Of a stretch of DNA of 64,000 nt, positions 53,209-63,967 are shown piece by piece. This DNA is from Mycobacterium sp. SMC-4 (GTDB lineage Bacteria > Actinomycetota > Actinomycetes > Mycobacteriales > Mycobacteriaceae). Each line of letters begins with the position of its first letter. The stretch's first letter is position 1. The notes under the pieces are model-generated. The model did not search any database and was not told where the DNA came from. It worked only from the letters and a program-made list of their open reading frames with translations. The DNA lies in contig NZ_CP079869.1 of NCBI RefSeq assembly GCF_025263265.1, positions 3,100,001-3,164,000 of the forward strand, in the 5' to 3' direction. The position numbers and the translations under genes are program-made.

Positions 53209-53841
53209 GTGCAGTCTGGATTACCGGTGCGCTCGCCGACCGACCGGCGCCAGCCGCAGAAGAGCGACCTACGCCGCACCGCGATCCTGGAATCGCTGGA
53301 TCATCATCTCCGCGAGTCGGGATTCGACGGACTCAACATCGCTGACGTAGCCCGACAGGCCGGCGTCACGCGTTCGGCGTTCTATTTCTACTTCGAGAAC
53401 AAGGCCGCTGCGGTGGCCGCGCTGCTGGAACCGATGTACGACGACGGATTCATGGCCGGCAACCTGCTCAGCGATACCGGCAGCGGGCCCCGCGATCGGA
53501 TCCGCGGCATGCTCGAAGCGCTGCTCGACACCGTCGACCACCACCGATACCTCCTGCAGGCGATGTTGGAGGCCCGCGCCACCAGCGCCGCGATCCGCCG
53601 GGTCTGGGACGACGCGCGGGAATCGTTCGTCGCCTCGGTGGCAGCGGTGATCACCGGCGAACGCGCCGAGGGGCGCGCACCCGCCGGCGCGGCAGCCGAG
53701 GTGCTGGCCAGCATGCTGCTGGAATTCAACGACAGGTTGATGGAGCGCTACACGGTCGGCGGCCGGTTGAGCCGTGCCGAACTGCTGGCCGGGGCCGAGA
53801 CGATCTGGTTGCGCGCGATCTACGCCGGCGACGGCGAGTAA
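53209..53841 (+). CDS. TetR-family transcriptional regulator
   Basis: A 210-residue repressor-type protein. The helix-turn-helix runs from about residue 25 (RTAILESLDHHLRESGFDGLN, then IADVARQAGVTRSAFYFYF). The C-terminal domain has ISAAIRR-like helices and no recognised ligand site. GTG at 53209 is supported by a ribosome site and promoter. Its promoter contains a perfect direct repeat, so it probably represses itself and the phosphotransferase 16 nt downstream. Confidence 0.85.
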   Translation: MQSGLPVRSPTDRRQPQKSDLRRTAILESLDHHLRESGFDGLNIADVARQAGVTRSAFYFYFENKAAAVAALLEPMYDDGFMAGNLLSDTGSGPRDRIRGMLEALLDTVDHHRYLLQAMLEARATSAAIRRVWDDARESFVASVAAVITGERAEGRAPAGAAAEVLASMLLEFNDRLMERYTVGGRLSRAELLAGAETIWLRAIYAGDGE

Positions 53842-53857
53842 AAGGAAGGCGGTCCGA

Positions 53858-54946
53858 GTGCCGATACCCCGCAAACCTGAGGACCTCACGGCCGAGTGGC
53901 TGAGCTCGGTGCTGGACACCGGTGTCGGCGCTGTGGAGGTGGTCGCCATCGGCACCGGCCAGACCGGCGCCACCTACCGCGTCACCGCCAGCTACCTGCA
54001 AACTGCCCAACTGCCCACTCCACCAAAGACTTTCGCGGTCAAGCTGCCCGCCCAAGATGACCAGGTGCGGGAGCGGGTGGCTCTCGGATACGTCTCCGAG
54101 GTGGACTACTACACCACCATCGCCAAGGATGTGGCCATCCCCGCGCCGGATTGCTACTACAGCGAAATTTCCTCTGACGGAAAGGATTTCGTACTGGTGT
54201 TGGCTGACATGGCGCCTGCCGAGCAAGGCGACCAGATCGCCGGGTGCACCCCCCAGGAGGCGGTGTTGGCCGTCGAGGCGCTGGCCGGGCTGCATGGGCC
54301 GACCTGGAACGACCGGCGCTACTTCGACATGCCCTCGATCGTGATGCCCAAGCCCGGCGATGAGGCCGCCGCCGGCGGGATGGGCGAAGTGGCCAAGATG
54401 GCGGCCGACATCACGCTGGACAAGCTCGGCGCTTCCATCAGCGACGAGGACCGGGACACGCTGCTGACCTCGATGGGCCTGGTCACGCCCTGGCTCCTCG
54501 CGGTGCCCGACAGATTCTCGCTGATGCACGGTGACTATCGGCTCGACAACCTGCTCTACGACCCGGACCGCACCCGCGTCACCGTCGTGGATTGGCAGAC
54601 TCTCGGGCTCGGGCTCCCCAGCCGAGATCTTGCCTATTTCACCGCGACCAGTCTGTTGCCGGAGACCCGAGCCGGCGTCGAACGCGACCTGGTGCGGCGC
54701 TACCACGCCGCGCTGTCCGGCCACGGCGTCAGCGGCTATGACATCGACACCTGCTGGCACGACTACCGGCTCGGAGTGTTGCAAGCACCGCTGATCACCG
54801 CGCTGGGCACCGCGTTCGCGTCGTCCACCGAGCGAGGCGACGAGATGATGCTGACCATGCTGCACCGCGGCTGCCGGGCGATCCGCGACCTGGACACGAT
54901 CGACCTGGTCAGGTCGTATCAGGCTTCGTCACCGACCACTGTGTGA
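53858..54946 (+). CDS. aminoglycoside phosphotransferase-like kinase
   Basis: A 362-residue small-molecule kinase of the APH/ecdysteroid-kinase type. The catalytic loop is SLMHGDYRLDNLLYD and the metal motif VVDWQTLGLG. GTG at 53858 follows AAGGAAGG and the TetR stop by 16 nt, making a two-gene operon. The kinase half resembles the N-terminal part of the fusion at 10467. In TetR-controlled pairs such kinases often act on xenobiotics or lipids, but the substrate is unknown. Its 3' end overlaps cobL by 38 nt. Confidence 0.8.
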   Translation: MPIPRKPEDLTAEWLSSVLDTGVGAVEVVAIGTGQTGATYRVTASYLQTAQLPTPPKTFAVKLPAQDDQVRERVALGYVSEVDYYTTIAKDVAIPAPDCYYSEISSDGKDFVLVLADMAPAEQGDQIAGCTPQEAVLAVEALAGLHGPTWNDRRYFDMPSIVMPKPGDEAAAGGMGEVAKMAADITLDKLGASISDEDRDTLLTSMGLVTPWLLAVPDRFSLMHGDYRLDNLLYDPDRTRVTVVDWQTLGLGLPSRDLAYFTATSLLPETRAGVERDLVRRYHAALSGHGVSGYDIDTCWHDYRLGVLQAPLITALGTAFASSTERGDEMMLTMLHRGCRAIRDLDTIDLVRSYQASSPTTV

Positions 54947-56102
54947 CCGGCATCGCCGGACGCCAGCCGGAAAACGATCCGACCGCTTCGCCTTGATAGT
55001 GCTGGTAGCGCCGCAGTTCCCCGCCGTATTGTGAATGCCACTGCGCGAGAACGGCTTCGGACTCCACGGTGACGGCATTGGCGACGAGTCGCGCGCCGTC
55101 GGGCAACGCTTCCCAGCAGGCGCCCAGCAAGCCGAGCTGACTCACCCCGCCGCCGACGAAGATGGCGTCGGGTGTCGAGGCGGCGGCGAAAGACTTCGGC
55201 GCGCCGGCGCTGACGTTTACATCAACGCCGTGGGCGGTGATGTTTTCGACAATGCGGTCGCGCCGCCGTTCGTCGCGCTCGAAGGCCACGGCACGACACG
55301 CCGGGGCGCTGCGGCACCATTCGACAGCGATGCTGCCCGACCCGGACCCGACGTCCCACAGCAATTCTCCGGGTCGCGGCGCCAAGGCAGCAAGTGTCAC
55401 CGCACGCATCATCTGCTTGGTGATCTGACCGTCATGGGCAAACAGGTCATCGGGCAACGCTGCGCCGCGACGCTGGTCGGGCAGGTACAACACGGCCATC
55501 ACATTGAGGTCGTCAACGTCGGCCGGCGCCTGGTCGGCCCACTCGCGCGCGGTGGCAGCGCGGCGACGCTCGGCCGGGCCGCCGAGTTGCTCGAGCACGG
55601 TGATCTGCGAATCGCCCCGGCCGGTGGCTACCAGCAGCCCGGCCAGCGCGACGGGCGTGGACCCATCTCGCGACAGCACGACGGCCTGCCCGCCGCGCCG
55701 CACGGCGGTGCGGGTGTGGCCGGTGACAAGGCTGATCACCTCGGTATCCGGCACGGCCCAGCCGAGCCGTGCGCACGCCAGCGTCACCGACGACACGTGC
55801 GGCAGCACCGTCACCCGGCCGGTCCCGTGCAACCGGATCAGCGACGTCCCGACTCCGTGCAGCAGCGGATCGCCGCTGGCAACCACGTGCACGTCGCCGT
55901 CAGTGCCGTCGAGCAGCCCGCGCAGCGCCGGTAGCATCGGCGAGGGCCAGGTCCGCCGCTGCGCCGACACCGACCCGTCGAGCAGGTCGAGCTGGCGCGG
56001 TGACCCGTAAACGACGGTGGCCCGTTGCAGTTCGGCACGTGACGCCGGCGCCAACCCGGTCACACCGTCGGCGCCGATCCCGACCACCACGATCCTGCTC
56101 AC
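54909..56102 (-). CDS. cobL: precorrin-6Y C5,15-methyltransferase (decarboxylating) CobL
   Basis: A 397-residue bifunctional enzyme with an N-terminal CbiE methyltransferase domain (VVVGIGADGVTGLAPASR, GDPLLHGVG) and a C-terminal CbiT domain (from about residue 210) with the SAM motif LWDVGSGSGSIAVEW. It methylates C5 and C15 and decarboxylates precorrin-6. GTG at 56102 overlaps the upstream SDR stop by 4 nt, so both are translated together. In M. tuberculosis cobM and cobK stand next to it; here they do not. Confidence 0.9.
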   Translation of the reverse strand: MSRIVVVGIGADGVTGLAPASRAELQRATVVYGSPRQLDLLDGSVSAQRRTWPSPMLPALRGLLDGTDGDVHVVASGDPLLHGVGTSLIRLHGTGRVTVLPHVSSVTLACARLGWAVPDTEVISLVTGHTRTAVRRGGQAVVLSRDGSTPVALAGLLVATGRGDSQITVLEQLGGPAERRRAATAREWADQAPADVDDLNVMAVLYLPDQRRGAALPDDLFAHDGQITKQMMRAVTLAALAPRPGELLWDVGSGSGSIAVEWCRSAPACRAVAFERDERRRDRIVENITAHGVDVNVSAGAPKSFAAASTPDAIFVGGGVSQLGLLGACWEALPDGARLVANAVTVESEAVLAQWHSQYGGELRRYQHYQGEAVGSFSGWRPAMPVTQWSVTKPDTT

Positions 56103-56848
56103 CGCGGAAGCCTCCGCCAGATCGCTTGCGGCAACAGTCTCATGACCGCGAACACCGGTTTGAGGATCCACGGCACCCACACCTGTGAACGGCCACGACG
56201 CAGGGCTCGCACGGCGGCCTCGGCGACCTCGACGGGCGTGGCGGAAAACGGCGCCGGCGCCATGCCTTCGGTCATCCGCCCGATCACGAAACCCGGACGC
56301 ACCACCAGCAGGCGGACCCGCGAACCGTGCAATGCGTCAGCCATCCCACTGCAGAATCCGTCCAGGCCCGCCTTGGCTGATCCGTACACATAGTTGGCCC
56401 GACGCACCCGCACACCTGCCACCGAGGAGAACGCCACCAGCGTCCCTCCGCCGGCCGCGCGCATCCGGTCAGCCAGCACGGTGAGCAGGCTGACCTGCGC
56501 GACGAAATCGGTGTGCACGATTGCCGCGGCATGGCTCGGATCGCGTTCGGCGCGTGCCTGATCACCGAGCACGCCGAACGCCAGCACCGCGACGCCGATG
56601 GCACCGTGGCCGGTGATGATCGCGTCGACCACCTCGGAGTGGGAGACCAGATCGTCGGCGTCGAACTCGACAGTGTGCACCGCCGCCGCGCCGGCCTGCC
56701 GCATCGCCGCGATCTGCTCGCCGAGGTCGTCGGCACGGCGCGCAGCCAGGATCACCGTCGCGTCCCCGGCCAGCCGGCGGGCCAGCTCGGTGCCGATCTC
56801 ACTACGCCCGCCGAAGATCACGACCGGGCCGGCCATCGTGTCATCCAC
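56099..56848 (-). CDS. short-chain dehydrogenase (Rv2073c-like, DprE2-type)
   Basis: A 249-residue SDR. NADP-binding [17 protein letters not shown] is at the start, the catalytic tyrosine in YVYGSAKAG (YxxxK), and the C-terminal [12 protein letters not shown] fits the Rv2073c/DprE2 type of reductases. GTG at 56848 is chosen over the ATG at 56836 by comparison with Rv2073c and a -10-like GATAAT 7 nt upstream. It lies upstream of cobL on the same strand, with a GTGA overlap, as in M. tuberculosis. Confidence 0.85.
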   Translation of the reverse strand: MDDTMAGPVVIFGGRSEIGTELARRLAGDATVILAARRADDLGEQIAAMRQAGAAAVHTVEFDADDLVSHSEVVDAIITGHGAIGVAVLAFGVLGDQARAERDPSHAAAIVHTDFVAQVSLLTVLADRMRAAGGGTLVAFSSVAGVRVRRANYVYGSAKAGLDGFCSGMADALHGSRVRLLVVRPGFVIGRMTEGMAPAPFSATPVEVAEAAVRALRRGRSQVWVPWILKPVFAVMRLLPQAIWRRLPR

Positions 56849-56855
56849 GGCTGCG

Positions 56856-56861
56856 ATTATC
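56856..56861 (-). promoter_or_regulatory. -10-like box upstream of the SDR gene
   Basis: On the minus strand GATAAT ends 7 nt before the GTG at 56848. The first base deviates from TANNNT; the conserved A and last T are present. Confidence 0.35.
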
Positions 56862-56869
56862 GCCTGCGC

Positions 56870-56875
56870 TAGCGT
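56870..56875 (+). promoter_or_regulatory. -10 box for leaderless Rv2074-like transcript
   Basis: TAGCGT ends 7 nt before the ATG at 56883. With the GATAAT of the opposite strand it forms a compact divergent promoter of 34 bp between two start codons. Confidence 0.5.
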
Positions 56876-56882
56876 GGGGCCG

Positions 56883-57308
56883 ATGTCTACACCCGGTCGC
56901 AAGGCGACTACCAAGCTGACCACCGACGCGCTGGCCTTTCTGACCGAGCGTCACCTGGCCATGCTGACCACGCTGCGCAACGACGGGTCCCCGCACGTCG
57001 TGGCCGTGGGGTTCACCTTCGACCCGCAAACCCACATCGCGCGGGTGATCACCACGGGTGGGTCGCAGAAGGCGGTCAACGCCGAGCATCGCGGAGTGGC
57101 GGTGCTCAGCCAGGTCGACGGAGCCCGGTGGCTTTCCCTGGAAGGCAAGTCGAAGGTCCGCACCGACAGCGACAACGTGCGCGACGCCGAGCTGCGCTAC
57201 GCCCAGCGCTACCGCACCCCGCGTCCGAACCCGAGGCGGGTCGTGATCGAGGTCAAGATCGAGCGGGTGCTGGGTTCGTCGAGCCTGCTTGACCGCGGCC
57301 AGAGCTGA
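56883..57308 (+). CDS. F420-binding PPOX protein, Rv2074-like (biliverdin reductase type)
   Basis: A 141-residue split-barrel protein. It is close to Rv2074 of M. tuberculosis ([19 protein letters not shown], then [19 protein letters not shown]), which is reported as an F420-dependent biliverdin reductase. The F420-binding face appears intact. ATG at 56883 and a -10 box 7 nt before it. It is divergent from the SDR and converges with pepE 7 nt away. Confidence 0.85.
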   Translation: MSTPGRKATTKLTTDALAFLTERHLAMLTTLRNDGSPHVVAVGFTFDPQTHIARVITTGGSQKAVNAEHRGVAVLSQVDGARWLSLEGKSKVRTDSDNVRDAELRYAQRYRTPRPNPRRVVIEVKIERVLGSSSLLDRGQS

Positions 57309-57315
57309 TGGCCCG

Positions 57316-58446
57316 TCAGCGCACCGGCACCACGGTCAAGCCGTGTGGGCCGTTGTTCACCGGTTCGGCACCGGAGCCGGTGACGATCACGATGTCCTCG
57401 ATCCGCGCGCCCCATTCGCCGGCGAAGTAGATTCCCGGCTCCACCGAGAACGCCATGCCCTCCTGCAGCGGAAGCGAGTTGCCCGCGACGATATAGGGCT
57501 CCTCATGCACCGACAGACCGATGCCGTGGCCGGTGCGGTGCACGAATGCCTCGGAAAGCCCGGCGGCAGCCAGGACGTCGCGCGCCGCGGCGTCGACCTG
57601 CTCGGCGCTCACCCCGGGGCGTACCGCGGCCACCGCCGCGCGCTGCGCCTCCTCGAGGACCCCGTACCGTCGACGCACCTCGTCGTCGGGTTCGCCGATG
57701 CTGTAGGTCCGGGTGCAGTCGGAGTTGTAGCCGACCCCGTACGGACCGCCGATGTCGACGACGACGATGTCCCCCTCACGCAGCTGCCGATCCGAGCATT
57801 CGTGATGCGGGTCGGCCCCGTGCGGTCCGGAGCCGACGATGATGAATGCCACCGCCGAATGTCCTTCGGCGACAATTGCTTCGGAGATGTCGGCGGCCAC
57901 TTCGGCTTCGGTGCGGCCGGGAGCGAGGAATTCGGGCACTCGGGCGTGCACGCGGTCGATCGCCGCACCGGCGGCGCGCAGCGCGTCAAGCTCGGCACCG
58001 TCTTTGATCATCCGCAGTGTGCGCATGACGTCAGTGGCCAGCAGCGGCACCACCCCGAGCGTCTGCGCCAACGGCAACAGGTGCAGCGCTGTCATCGATT
58101 CGGTGACCGCCACGGAAGGCTGCGGCGATCCGGCGAACGCATCGGCGACCAGAGCATAGGGATCATCGCCGTCGACCCAGTCGCGCACCGTGACACCTAG
58201 TTGGGGCACCGCGGAGTCCTTCAGCGCGGCGAGCTCCAGGCGGGGTACCACGATCGTGGCGTCGCCGGTGGCCGGCACCACCAGTGCGGTCAGCCGTTCG
58301 AACGTCTGCGCGCGGGAACCGGTGAGGTACCGCAGGTCGTATCCGGGCGTGATGACCAGACCCGCCAGCCCGGCGTCGGCGGCAGCCCGCGCGGCGGCCG
58401 TCATCCGTTCGGCGTAGACATCAGTGCTGAATCGACCGTCGGACAT
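57316..58446 (-). CDS. pepE: M24-family Xaa-Pro aminopeptidase/dipeptidase PepE
   Basis: A 376-residue peptidase that removes residues next to proline. The two-metal ligands are in VVDIGGPYG and NSDCTRTYS (Asp), [10 protein letters not shown] (His), EPGIYF (Glu) and ARIEDIV (Glu). The start is put at ATG 58446 because a -10 box lies 7 nt before it; ATG 58452 and GTG 58467 are alternatives. It is divergent from the exonuclease, with 30 nt between. Confidence 0.9.
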   Translation of the reverse strand: MSDGRFSTDVYAERMTAAARAAADAGLAGLVITPGYDLRYLTGSRAQTFERLTALVVPATGDATIVVPRLELAALKDSAVPQLGVTVRDWVDGDDPYALVADAFAGSPQPSVAVTESMTALHLLPLAQTLGVVPLLATDVMRTLRMIKDGAELDALRAAGAAIDRVHARVPEFLAPGRTEAEVAADISEAIVAEGHSAVAFIIVGSGPHGADPHHECSDRQLREGDIVVVDIGGPYGVGYNSDCTRTYSIGEPDDEVRRRYGVLEEAQRAAVAAVRPGVSAEQVDAAARDVLAAAGLSEAFVHRTGHGIGLSVHEEPYIVAGNSLPLQEGMAFSVEPGIYFAGEWGARIEDIVIVTGSGAEPVNNGPHGLTVVPVR

Positions 58447-58453
58447 GACCATC

Positions 58454-58459
58454 AGGCTA
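58454..58459 (-). promoter_or_regulatory. -10 box for pepE
   Basis: On the minus strand TAGCCT ends 7 nt before the ATG at 58446. No ribosome site is seen upstream of this ATG. Confidence 0.4.
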
Positions 58460-58476
58460 GTCAGCACCCTGGCAGG

Positions 58477-59442
58477 ATGTCGGGGGTGACTGCCCCTCTG
58501 GTGCTCCTCGACGGCGCGAGCATGTGGTTTCGGTCCTACTTCGGTGTCCCGTCATCGATCACCGCACCCGATGGCCGGCCGGTCAACGCGCTGCGTGGCT
58601 TCCTCGATGCGGTCGCCACGGTGATCACCCGCGAACAACCGCACCGGCTGGTGGTGTGCCGCGACGACGACTGGCGCCCGCAGTGGCGGGTCGACCTGAT
58701 CCCGTCCTACAAGTCGCATCGGGTGGTCGAGGAGAGTCCCGACGATGAACCCGACGTGGAGGAGATCCCCGACGATCTGACCCCGCAGGTCGACATGATC
58801 TTCGAGATCCTCGACGCGTTCGGCATCGCGACCGCCGGCGCGCCACACCATGAGGCCGACGACGTGCTGGGCACGCTGGCCGAGCGCGAACGTGCGGACC
58901 CGGTGGTGGTGGTCAGCGGTGATCGCGACCTGCTGCAGCTGGTGCGAGACGAGCCCGTCCCGGTACGCGTTCTCTATTTGGGCCGCGGCCTGGCCAAGGC
59001 AACCAAGTACGGTCCGTCCGAGGTCGCCGAGAACTACCAGGTGCCCGTCGATCGGGCCGGGCCGGCCTACGCCGAGCTGGCGTTGTTGCGCGGCGATCCC
59101 AGCGATGGGCTACCGGGTGTGGCCGGCATCGGGGAGAAGACCGCGGCGTCGCTGCTGGCCAGATTCGGGTCGCTGGAACAGATCCTGGCCGCCGCGGAGG
59201 ACCCCCGCTCATTGCTGTCGAGGTCACACCGCAGCAAGTTGCGCAGCGCCGCCGACTACATCGCGGCCGCCACCTCGGTTGTCCGGGTGGCCACCGATTG
59301 CGACGTGGACTTCTCCACTGACAGCGACACATTGCCGCTGGCGGCCCGCCATCCCCGCAAAGTGGCCGAACTCGCCGAACGCTACGGCGTGTCGTCGTCG
59401 ATCGGTCGACTGCAGGCGGCGCTCGACAAACTGCCCGACTGA
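58477..59442 (+). CDS. 5'-3' exonuclease (PolI N-terminal-like, Rv2090)
   Basis: A 321-residue nuclease like the N-terminal domain of DNA polymerase I. Acidic metal sites appear in [17 protein letters not shown] and [11 protein letters not shown]. The helix-hairpin-helix is [17 protein letters not shown]. It would remove flaps and RNA primers during replication or repair. ATG 58477 is used; a GTG three codons later is possible. It converges with the DUF4333 protein 4 nt away. Confidence 0.85.
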   Translation: MSGVTAPLVLLDGASMWFRSYFGVPSSITAPDGRPVNALRGFLDAVATVITREQPHRLVVCRDDDWRPQWRVDLIPSYKSHRVVEESPDDEPDVEEIPDDLTPQVDMIFEILDAFGIATAGAPHHEADDVLGTLAERERADPVVVVSGDRDLLQLVRDEPVPVRVLYLGRGLAKATKYGPSEVAENYQVPVDRAGPAYAELALLRGDPSDGLPGVAGIGEKTAASLLARFGSLEQILAAAEDPRSLLSRSHRSKLRSAADYIAAATSVVRVATDCDVDFSTDSDTLPLAARHPRKVAELAERYGVSSSIGRLQAALDKLPD

Positions 59443-59446
59443 GCGC

Positions 59447-60232
59447 CTACCTGGGCCGACCGACCTCGTAGGTGCCGTTGTCGTCCTGGAAGGTCACCGT
59501 GACCTGGCGAATGGTGCCATCGATGCTGACCTCGCACTCGAAGGTGTCGCCGCGGCGCACGGTCGGGCTGACGCCGTCGTTGCACGTCACATTGTTGACG
59601 TTGGTGGCGCCGTAGCCGTTGGTCTCATCGGTCAGGATCTGCTGGACGCCCTGCTCGGCAGCAGCGATGTCGAGCTTGGTGGTGACGAAGAACCCGGGCC
59701 GCCAAAAGCCCATGACCAGCACCGCGATGACGACGACACCCACCAGCACGCCGACGACGGTGCCGATCACCGCCAGGGAACGCTTCGAGCCGTCGTCTGA
59801 CCCCGGCGAGGGGTAGCCCGGGTACTGGCCGAACTGGCCGGGTTGCTGCCCGAACTGCCCGGGCTGCTGGCCGAACTGGCCCGGCTGTTGGCCGAACTGG
59901 CCGGGCTGCTGGCCGTATCCGGGCGCCGGCTGACCATAGGGCTGGCCGTAGCCCGGTTGTCCGTACTGACCCTGCGGGGGGTAGCCGGACGGCTGCCCGT
60001 ACTGGTCGGTCGGCGGGTACTGCGGCTGCTGATACTGCGGATACTGCTGCGGGGTGTAGGCCGGCGGCTGCCACTGGGGTTGCTCGCCCCCGGGCGCCTG
60101 CGCCTGCTCCGACCCAGACGGCGGCTGCCAACCCTGGTTGGCGGTCGCGTCTCCGGTCGGTTGCTCCGCGCCCGACTCAGGCTGTTGACCCGGCCACGGC
60201 TGCGTCGGATCAGATCCCTGCGGTCCGCTCAT
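59447..60232 (-). CDS. Rv2091c-like membrane protein with Q/P/Y-rich N-terminus and DUF4333 domain
   Basis: A 261-residue protein. Residues 1 to about 150 are disordered, rich in Gln, Pro, Tyr and Gly, including four copies of QQPGQFG. A single helix follows ([23 protein letters not shown]), then an extracytoplasmic DUF4333 domain with two cysteines ([18 protein letters not shown]). It matches Rv2091c of M. tuberculosis in place and layout. Function is unknown; the proline-rich part is probably cytoplasmic. A related triple DUF4333 lipoprotein is at 28362. Confidence 0.8.
   Translation of the reverse strand: MSGPQGSDPTQPWPGQQPESGAEQPTGDATANQGWQPPSGSEQAQAPGGEQPQWQPPAYTPQQYPQYQQPQYPPTDQYGQPSGYPPQGQYGQPGYGQPYGQPAPGYGQQPGQFGQQPGQFGQQPGQFGQQPGQFGQYPGYPSPGSDDGSKRSLAVIGTVVGVLVGVVVIAVLVMGFWRPGFFVTTKLDIAAAEQGVQQILTDETNGYGATNVNNVTCNDGVSPTVRRGDTFECEVSIDGTIRQVTVTFQDDNGTYEVGRPR
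59828..59911 (-). repeat. four 21-bp coding repeats (QQPGQFG)
   Basis: Four units of 21 bp run from 59828 to 59911, each encoding QQPGQFG on the minus strand with only synonymous differences between copies. Confidence 0.8.
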
Positions 60233-60270
60233 TTCTCTCCTTGGTCGTGCCGTGCCTGCTGGGCCACACC

Positions 60271-63024
60271 CTACCCGGCATCAACAGCAACGACGCCGCG
60301 CCGGACGTCGTTGATGGCGCGTTTCGCCGTTGCCCGCAACACAGGCGACGGCGCTGCGCCGCGGACCTGATCAGCCAGATCGAGTACCTGGCGGCACCAT
60401 CGCACGAAATCGCCGGCCGACATGGTTGATCCGTTGCCCGCCGTGTCGGACGCCGACAGCGCCGATGCCAGATCACCGGTGCGCGCCCAGCGATAGATGG
60501 CAGTGACGAAACCGTCGTCGGGTTCGCGGCTGTGGCTGATCCGGTGCCGTTGCTCGTCGGTGCGCAACTCCGCCCACAGCCGGCGGGTCTGGTTCAGGGC
60601 GCGGCGCAGCCGACCCGTCGGCACCTCGGCTCGCTCTCCTGATCCGCTGTCCCGCCGGGACTCGTAGACGACCGCAGACAGGGCCGCGGCCAGCTCGGCT
60701 GGATCCAGGTCGTCCCACACTCCGCTGCGCAGGCACTCGGCGACCAGCAGATCGCTTTCGCTGTAGATGCGGGCCAGCAGCCGTCCGGCGTCGGTCACCG
60801 CCGGCGTGTCCCCTTCGGCGCCGGTGATGAAGCCGCGCTCGGTCAGCAGCACCACGATGCGATCGAAGGTCAGCGCCAACGAGTTGGTCGCCGTTTCGAT
60901 CTTCTTACGCAACGCTGCATTGTCCCGCTCGATCTTCAGATAGCGCTCTGCCGCACGGGCCCGGTCTTCCCGGTCGGTCAGCCCGTGGGCCGGATGGACA
61001 CGTATCCGGTTGCGCAGCGCCGCCAGTTCCGGGTCGACGTCGGGTTCGGGCGCAGGCCCGGTGCGGCGGGCCCGCGCCGACGGCACGTCCAGCCCGGCTG
61101 CCGCCGAGCGCACCGCCGATGCCAGATCACGCCGTATCCGCGGATTACGGTGTTCCACCCGCTTGGGCAGGGTCATTCTGCCCACCGGCGGCGCCGCGCC
61201 GGTGTAGTCCGCCGACGAGATGCGCCCCGCCCAGCGGTGCTCGGAGAGCACCAGTGGTCGCGGATCCTCGTCGTCGCGTGCGGGTTCGAGCACGACGGCC
61301 AGTCCCCCGCGTTTCCCCTGCGTGATCGAGATGATGTCGCCGCGGCGCAACGCAGCCAGGGCGTCGTTGACGGCCTGCCGTCGTTGCAGCCGCGACGCCC
61401 GGGACTGCGATCTCTCCCGCGCGGTGAGCTGCGCGCGCAGGCGCACATAGTCCAGGATCGGCGCATCACGGCCGCCGAACTCGGTGGCCAACTCGTCGAG
61501 CATCCGTTCGCCACGCTCGACACCACGCACCAGGCCGACCACCGAGCGGTCTGCTTGATACTGCGCGAACGAGCGTTCCAGTAGCCGATGGGCCTGCTGT
61601 GGACCCATCTGGTGGACCAGGTTGATGGTCATGTTGTAGGTGGGTGCGAAAGAACTCCGTAGCGGGAAGGTCCGCGTGGAAGCCAGCCCGGCAACTTCGG
61701 CCGGATCCACCTCGGGGTTCCACAACACCACGGCGTGGCCCTCCACGTCGATACCCCGCCGACCCGCTCGACCGGTCAGCTGGGTGTACTCCCCCGGCGT
61801 CAGCGGCATGTGCTGTTCGCCGTTGAACTTCACCAGCCGCTCCAGCACGACGGTGCGGGCGGGCATGTTGATACCCAAAGCCAGTGTCTCCGTGGCAAAT
61901 ACCGCCTTGACCAGACCTGCTGTGAACAGTTCCTCCACGGTGTGGCGGAACGTGGGCAGCATGCCGGCGTGGTGGGCGGCCAGACCGCGCAGCAGACCTT
62001 CCCGCCACTCGTGAAAGTCCAGCACCACCAGATCGGTGTCGTTGAGCTCGGCGGTGCGCCGGTCGACGATATCGGCGATGCGGCGCCGTTCGGAGTCGGT
62101 GGTCAGCCGCAATGACGACCGCAGGCACTGCTTGACCGCGGCGTCGCAGCCGATACGGGAGAAAATAAAGGTGATAGCAGGGAGCAGGTCGCGCTGCTCG
62201 AGCACCGAGATCACATCGGGCCGCCCCGGCGTGCGGTAGATGCTCGGCCGGCCCCGACCGCGTGGTTGCCAGTCCGCCAGCCGGTCGGCCTCGCGCCGGT
62301 GGGCGATGTGGCGCAGCAATTCCGGGTCTACCGCCGGTCCGCGCGTGGACACGGCCGCGTCGGCGCCGCGGTAGTCGAACAGGTCGAGCAGCCGCTTGCC
62401 GACCAGGACGTGCTGCCACAACGGCACCGGTCGGTGCTCGTCGACCACCACTGCGGTGTCGCCGCGGACGGTCTGGATCCAGCCACCGAACTCCTCGGCG
62501 TTGCTGACCGTGGCCGACAGTGACACCAGCCGCACCTCTTCGGGCAGGTGCAGGATGACCTCCTCCCACACCGCGCCGCGCATCCGGTCGGCCAGAAAGT
62601 GCACCTCGTCCATCACGACGTAGGAGAGGTTGTGCAGGGCGGGAGAATCGGCGTAGAGCATGTTGCGCAGCACTTCGGTGGTCATCACCACGACATCGGC
62701 ATCGCCGTTGATGGCCTGGTCTCCGGTGAGCAGACCGATGCGTTCGGGGCCGTAGCGGCGCACCAAGTCGTTGTGCTTCTGGTTGCTCAGGGCTTTGATC
62801 GGCGTGGTGTAGAAGCACTTTCGCCCGGCGGCCAGCGCCAGATGGACCGCGAACTCTCCCACCACCGTCTTGCCGGCACCGGTGGGGGCGCACACCAGTA
62901 CCCCGTGCCCATTGGCCAGCGCCTCACAGGCGCGGCGCTGGAAATCGTCGAGCTCGAAGGAGAGTAGCGCGGTGAATGCAGCGATCTGCGGCTGCGCCGG
63001 AACGGGATCAGGTCGCGTCGTCAT
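60271..63024 (-). CDS. helY: Ski2-like DEAD/DEAH-box helicase HelY
   Basis: A 917-residue helicase. Motif I is [29 protein letters not shown], and [14 protein letters not shown]. The C-terminal part has the DSHCT-like domain ([14 protein letters not shown]). It is the Mtr4/Ski2 type, presumed to unwind RNA. ATG at 63024 is preferred over 63033 to match the family's start. It overlaps tatC by 17 nt and lies downstream of it as in M. tuberculosis (Rv2092c-Rv2093c). Confidence 0.9.
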   Translation of the reverse strand: MTTRPDPVPAQPQIAAFTALLSFELDDFQRRACEALANGHGVLVCAPTGAGKTVVGEFAVHLALAAGRKCFYTTPIKALSNQKHNDLVRRYGPERIGLLTGDQAINGDADVVVMTTEVLRNMLYADSPALHNLSYVVMDEVHFLADRMRGAVWEEVILHLPEEVRLVSLSATVSNAEEFGGWIQTVRGDTAVVVDEHRPVPLWQHVLVGKRLLDLFDYRGADAAVSTRGPAVDPELLRHIAHRREADRLADWQPRGRGRPSIYRTPGRPDVISVLEQRDLLPAITFIFSRIGCDAAVKQCLRSSLRLTTDSERRRIADIVDRRTAELNDTDLVVLDFHEWREGLLRGLAAHHAGMLPTFRHTVEELFTAGLVKAVFATETLALGINMPARTVVLERLVKFNGEQHMPLTPGEYTQLTGRAGRRGIDVEGHAVVLWNPEVDPAEVAGLASTRTFPLRSSFAPTYNMTINLVHQMGPQQAHRLLERSFAQYQADRSVVGLVRGVERGERMLDELATEFGGRDAPILDYVRLRAQLTARERSQSRASRLQRRQAVNDALAALRRGDIISITQGKRGGLAVVLEPARDDEDPRPLVLSEHRWAGRISSADYTGAAPPVGRMTLPKRVEHRNPRIRRDLASAVRSAAAGLDVPSARARRTGPAPEPDVDPELAALRNRIRVHPAHGLTDREDRARAAERYLKIERDNAALRKKIETATNSLALTFDRIVVLLTERGFITGAEGDTPAVTDAGRLLARIYSESDLLVAECLRSGVWDDLDPAELAAALSAVVYESRRDSGSGERAEVPTGRLRRALNQTRRLWAELRTDEQRHRISHSREPDDGFVTAIYRWARTGDLASALSASDTAGNGSTMSAGDFVRWCRQVLDLADQVRGAAPSPVLRATAKRAINDVRRGVVAVDAG

Positions 63025-63958
63025 CGACCACAAGTCGCGACGGTGTGGGCACCGCCGACGGCCTTTCCAGTGGCTCGGCTGAATCGATGGGAGCCGCTTC
63101 GTCGTCGGCCACCGAGTTCAGCGCGGCGCGACGGGCCCGGCTCTTGTCGGAGAACCGGGCCACCTGGATGGCGAACTCCATCAGCGCGGTGATCGCCAGC
63201 GCCAATGCCAACATCGAGAACGGGTCCGAACCCGGGGTGGCGAATGCGGCGAAGACGAACACACCCATGATCAACCCGCGGCGCCACGCCTTGAGTCTCT
63301 CGTAGGTCAGCACCCCGACCATATTGAGCATGATGATCAGCAACGGGAACTCGAAGCTGATGCCGAACACCAGCAGCAGGTTGATCAGAAAACCGAAATA
63401 TTGTTCACCGGACAGCGCGGTCACCTGAACGTCACTGCCGATGGTCAACAGGAAGCCCAACGCTTTGGCCAGCACCACATAGGCCAGCAGCGCTCCAGCG
63501 ACGAACAACCCCGCGCCGACGGTGACGAAAGCCACCGCGAAGCGACGCTCCTTGGCGTAGAGCCCTGGTGTGATGAACGCCCACAGCTGATACAGCCAGA
63601 CCGGACACGCGAGCACGATGCCCGCCGTCAGGCCGACCTTCAGCCGCAGCATGAACTGGTCGAAGGGCGCGGTGGCCAGCAACCGGCATTCCCCGTCGGG
63701 TGTGATGGAGGCCCGAGCAGAGTCCGGCAACGCACAGTAAGGTCCGCGCAACCAGTCACCCAGGCTGGGCAGACCGAAAAATCCGTGGCCGTACCACACG
63801 AAGCCCACGATGGTGGTCAGCACCACCGCGAGCACCGAGATCAGGAGCCGGGAACGCAGCTCGGTGAGGTGCTCGACGAGAGACATGGTGCCGTCGGGGT
63901 TGACCCGCGAACGACGCCGACGCGGATCGAGTTTCTTGAAGATTCCAGGGATCTGCAC
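63008..63958 (-). CDS. tatC: Sec-independent protein translocase subunit TatC
   Basis: A 316-residue six-helix membrane protein that recognises twin-arginine signals. The N-terminal [15 protein letters not shown], the loop [16 protein letters not shown] and [12 protein letters not shown] are diagnostic. GTG at 63958. The window encodes several candidate Tat substrates: PotD (SRRRFLGG) and the amine oxidase at 51729. Confidence 0.95.
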   Translation of the reverse strand: MQIPGIFKKLDPRRRRSRVNPDGTMSLVEHLTELRSRLLISVLAVVLTTIVGFVWYGHGFFGLPSLGDWLRGPYCALPDSARASITPDGECRLLATAPFDQFMLRLKVGLTAGIVLACPVWLYQLWAFITPGLYAKERRFAVAFVTVGAGLFVAGALLAYVVLAKALGFLLTIGSDVQVTALSGEQYFGFLINLLLVFGISFEFPLLIIMLNMVGVLTYERLKAWRRGLIMGVFVFAAFATPGSDPFSMLALALAITALMEFAIQVARFSDKSRARRAALNSVADDEAAPIDSAEPLERPSAVPTPSRLVVDDDAT

Positions 63959-63967
63959 GGCGGTGGG

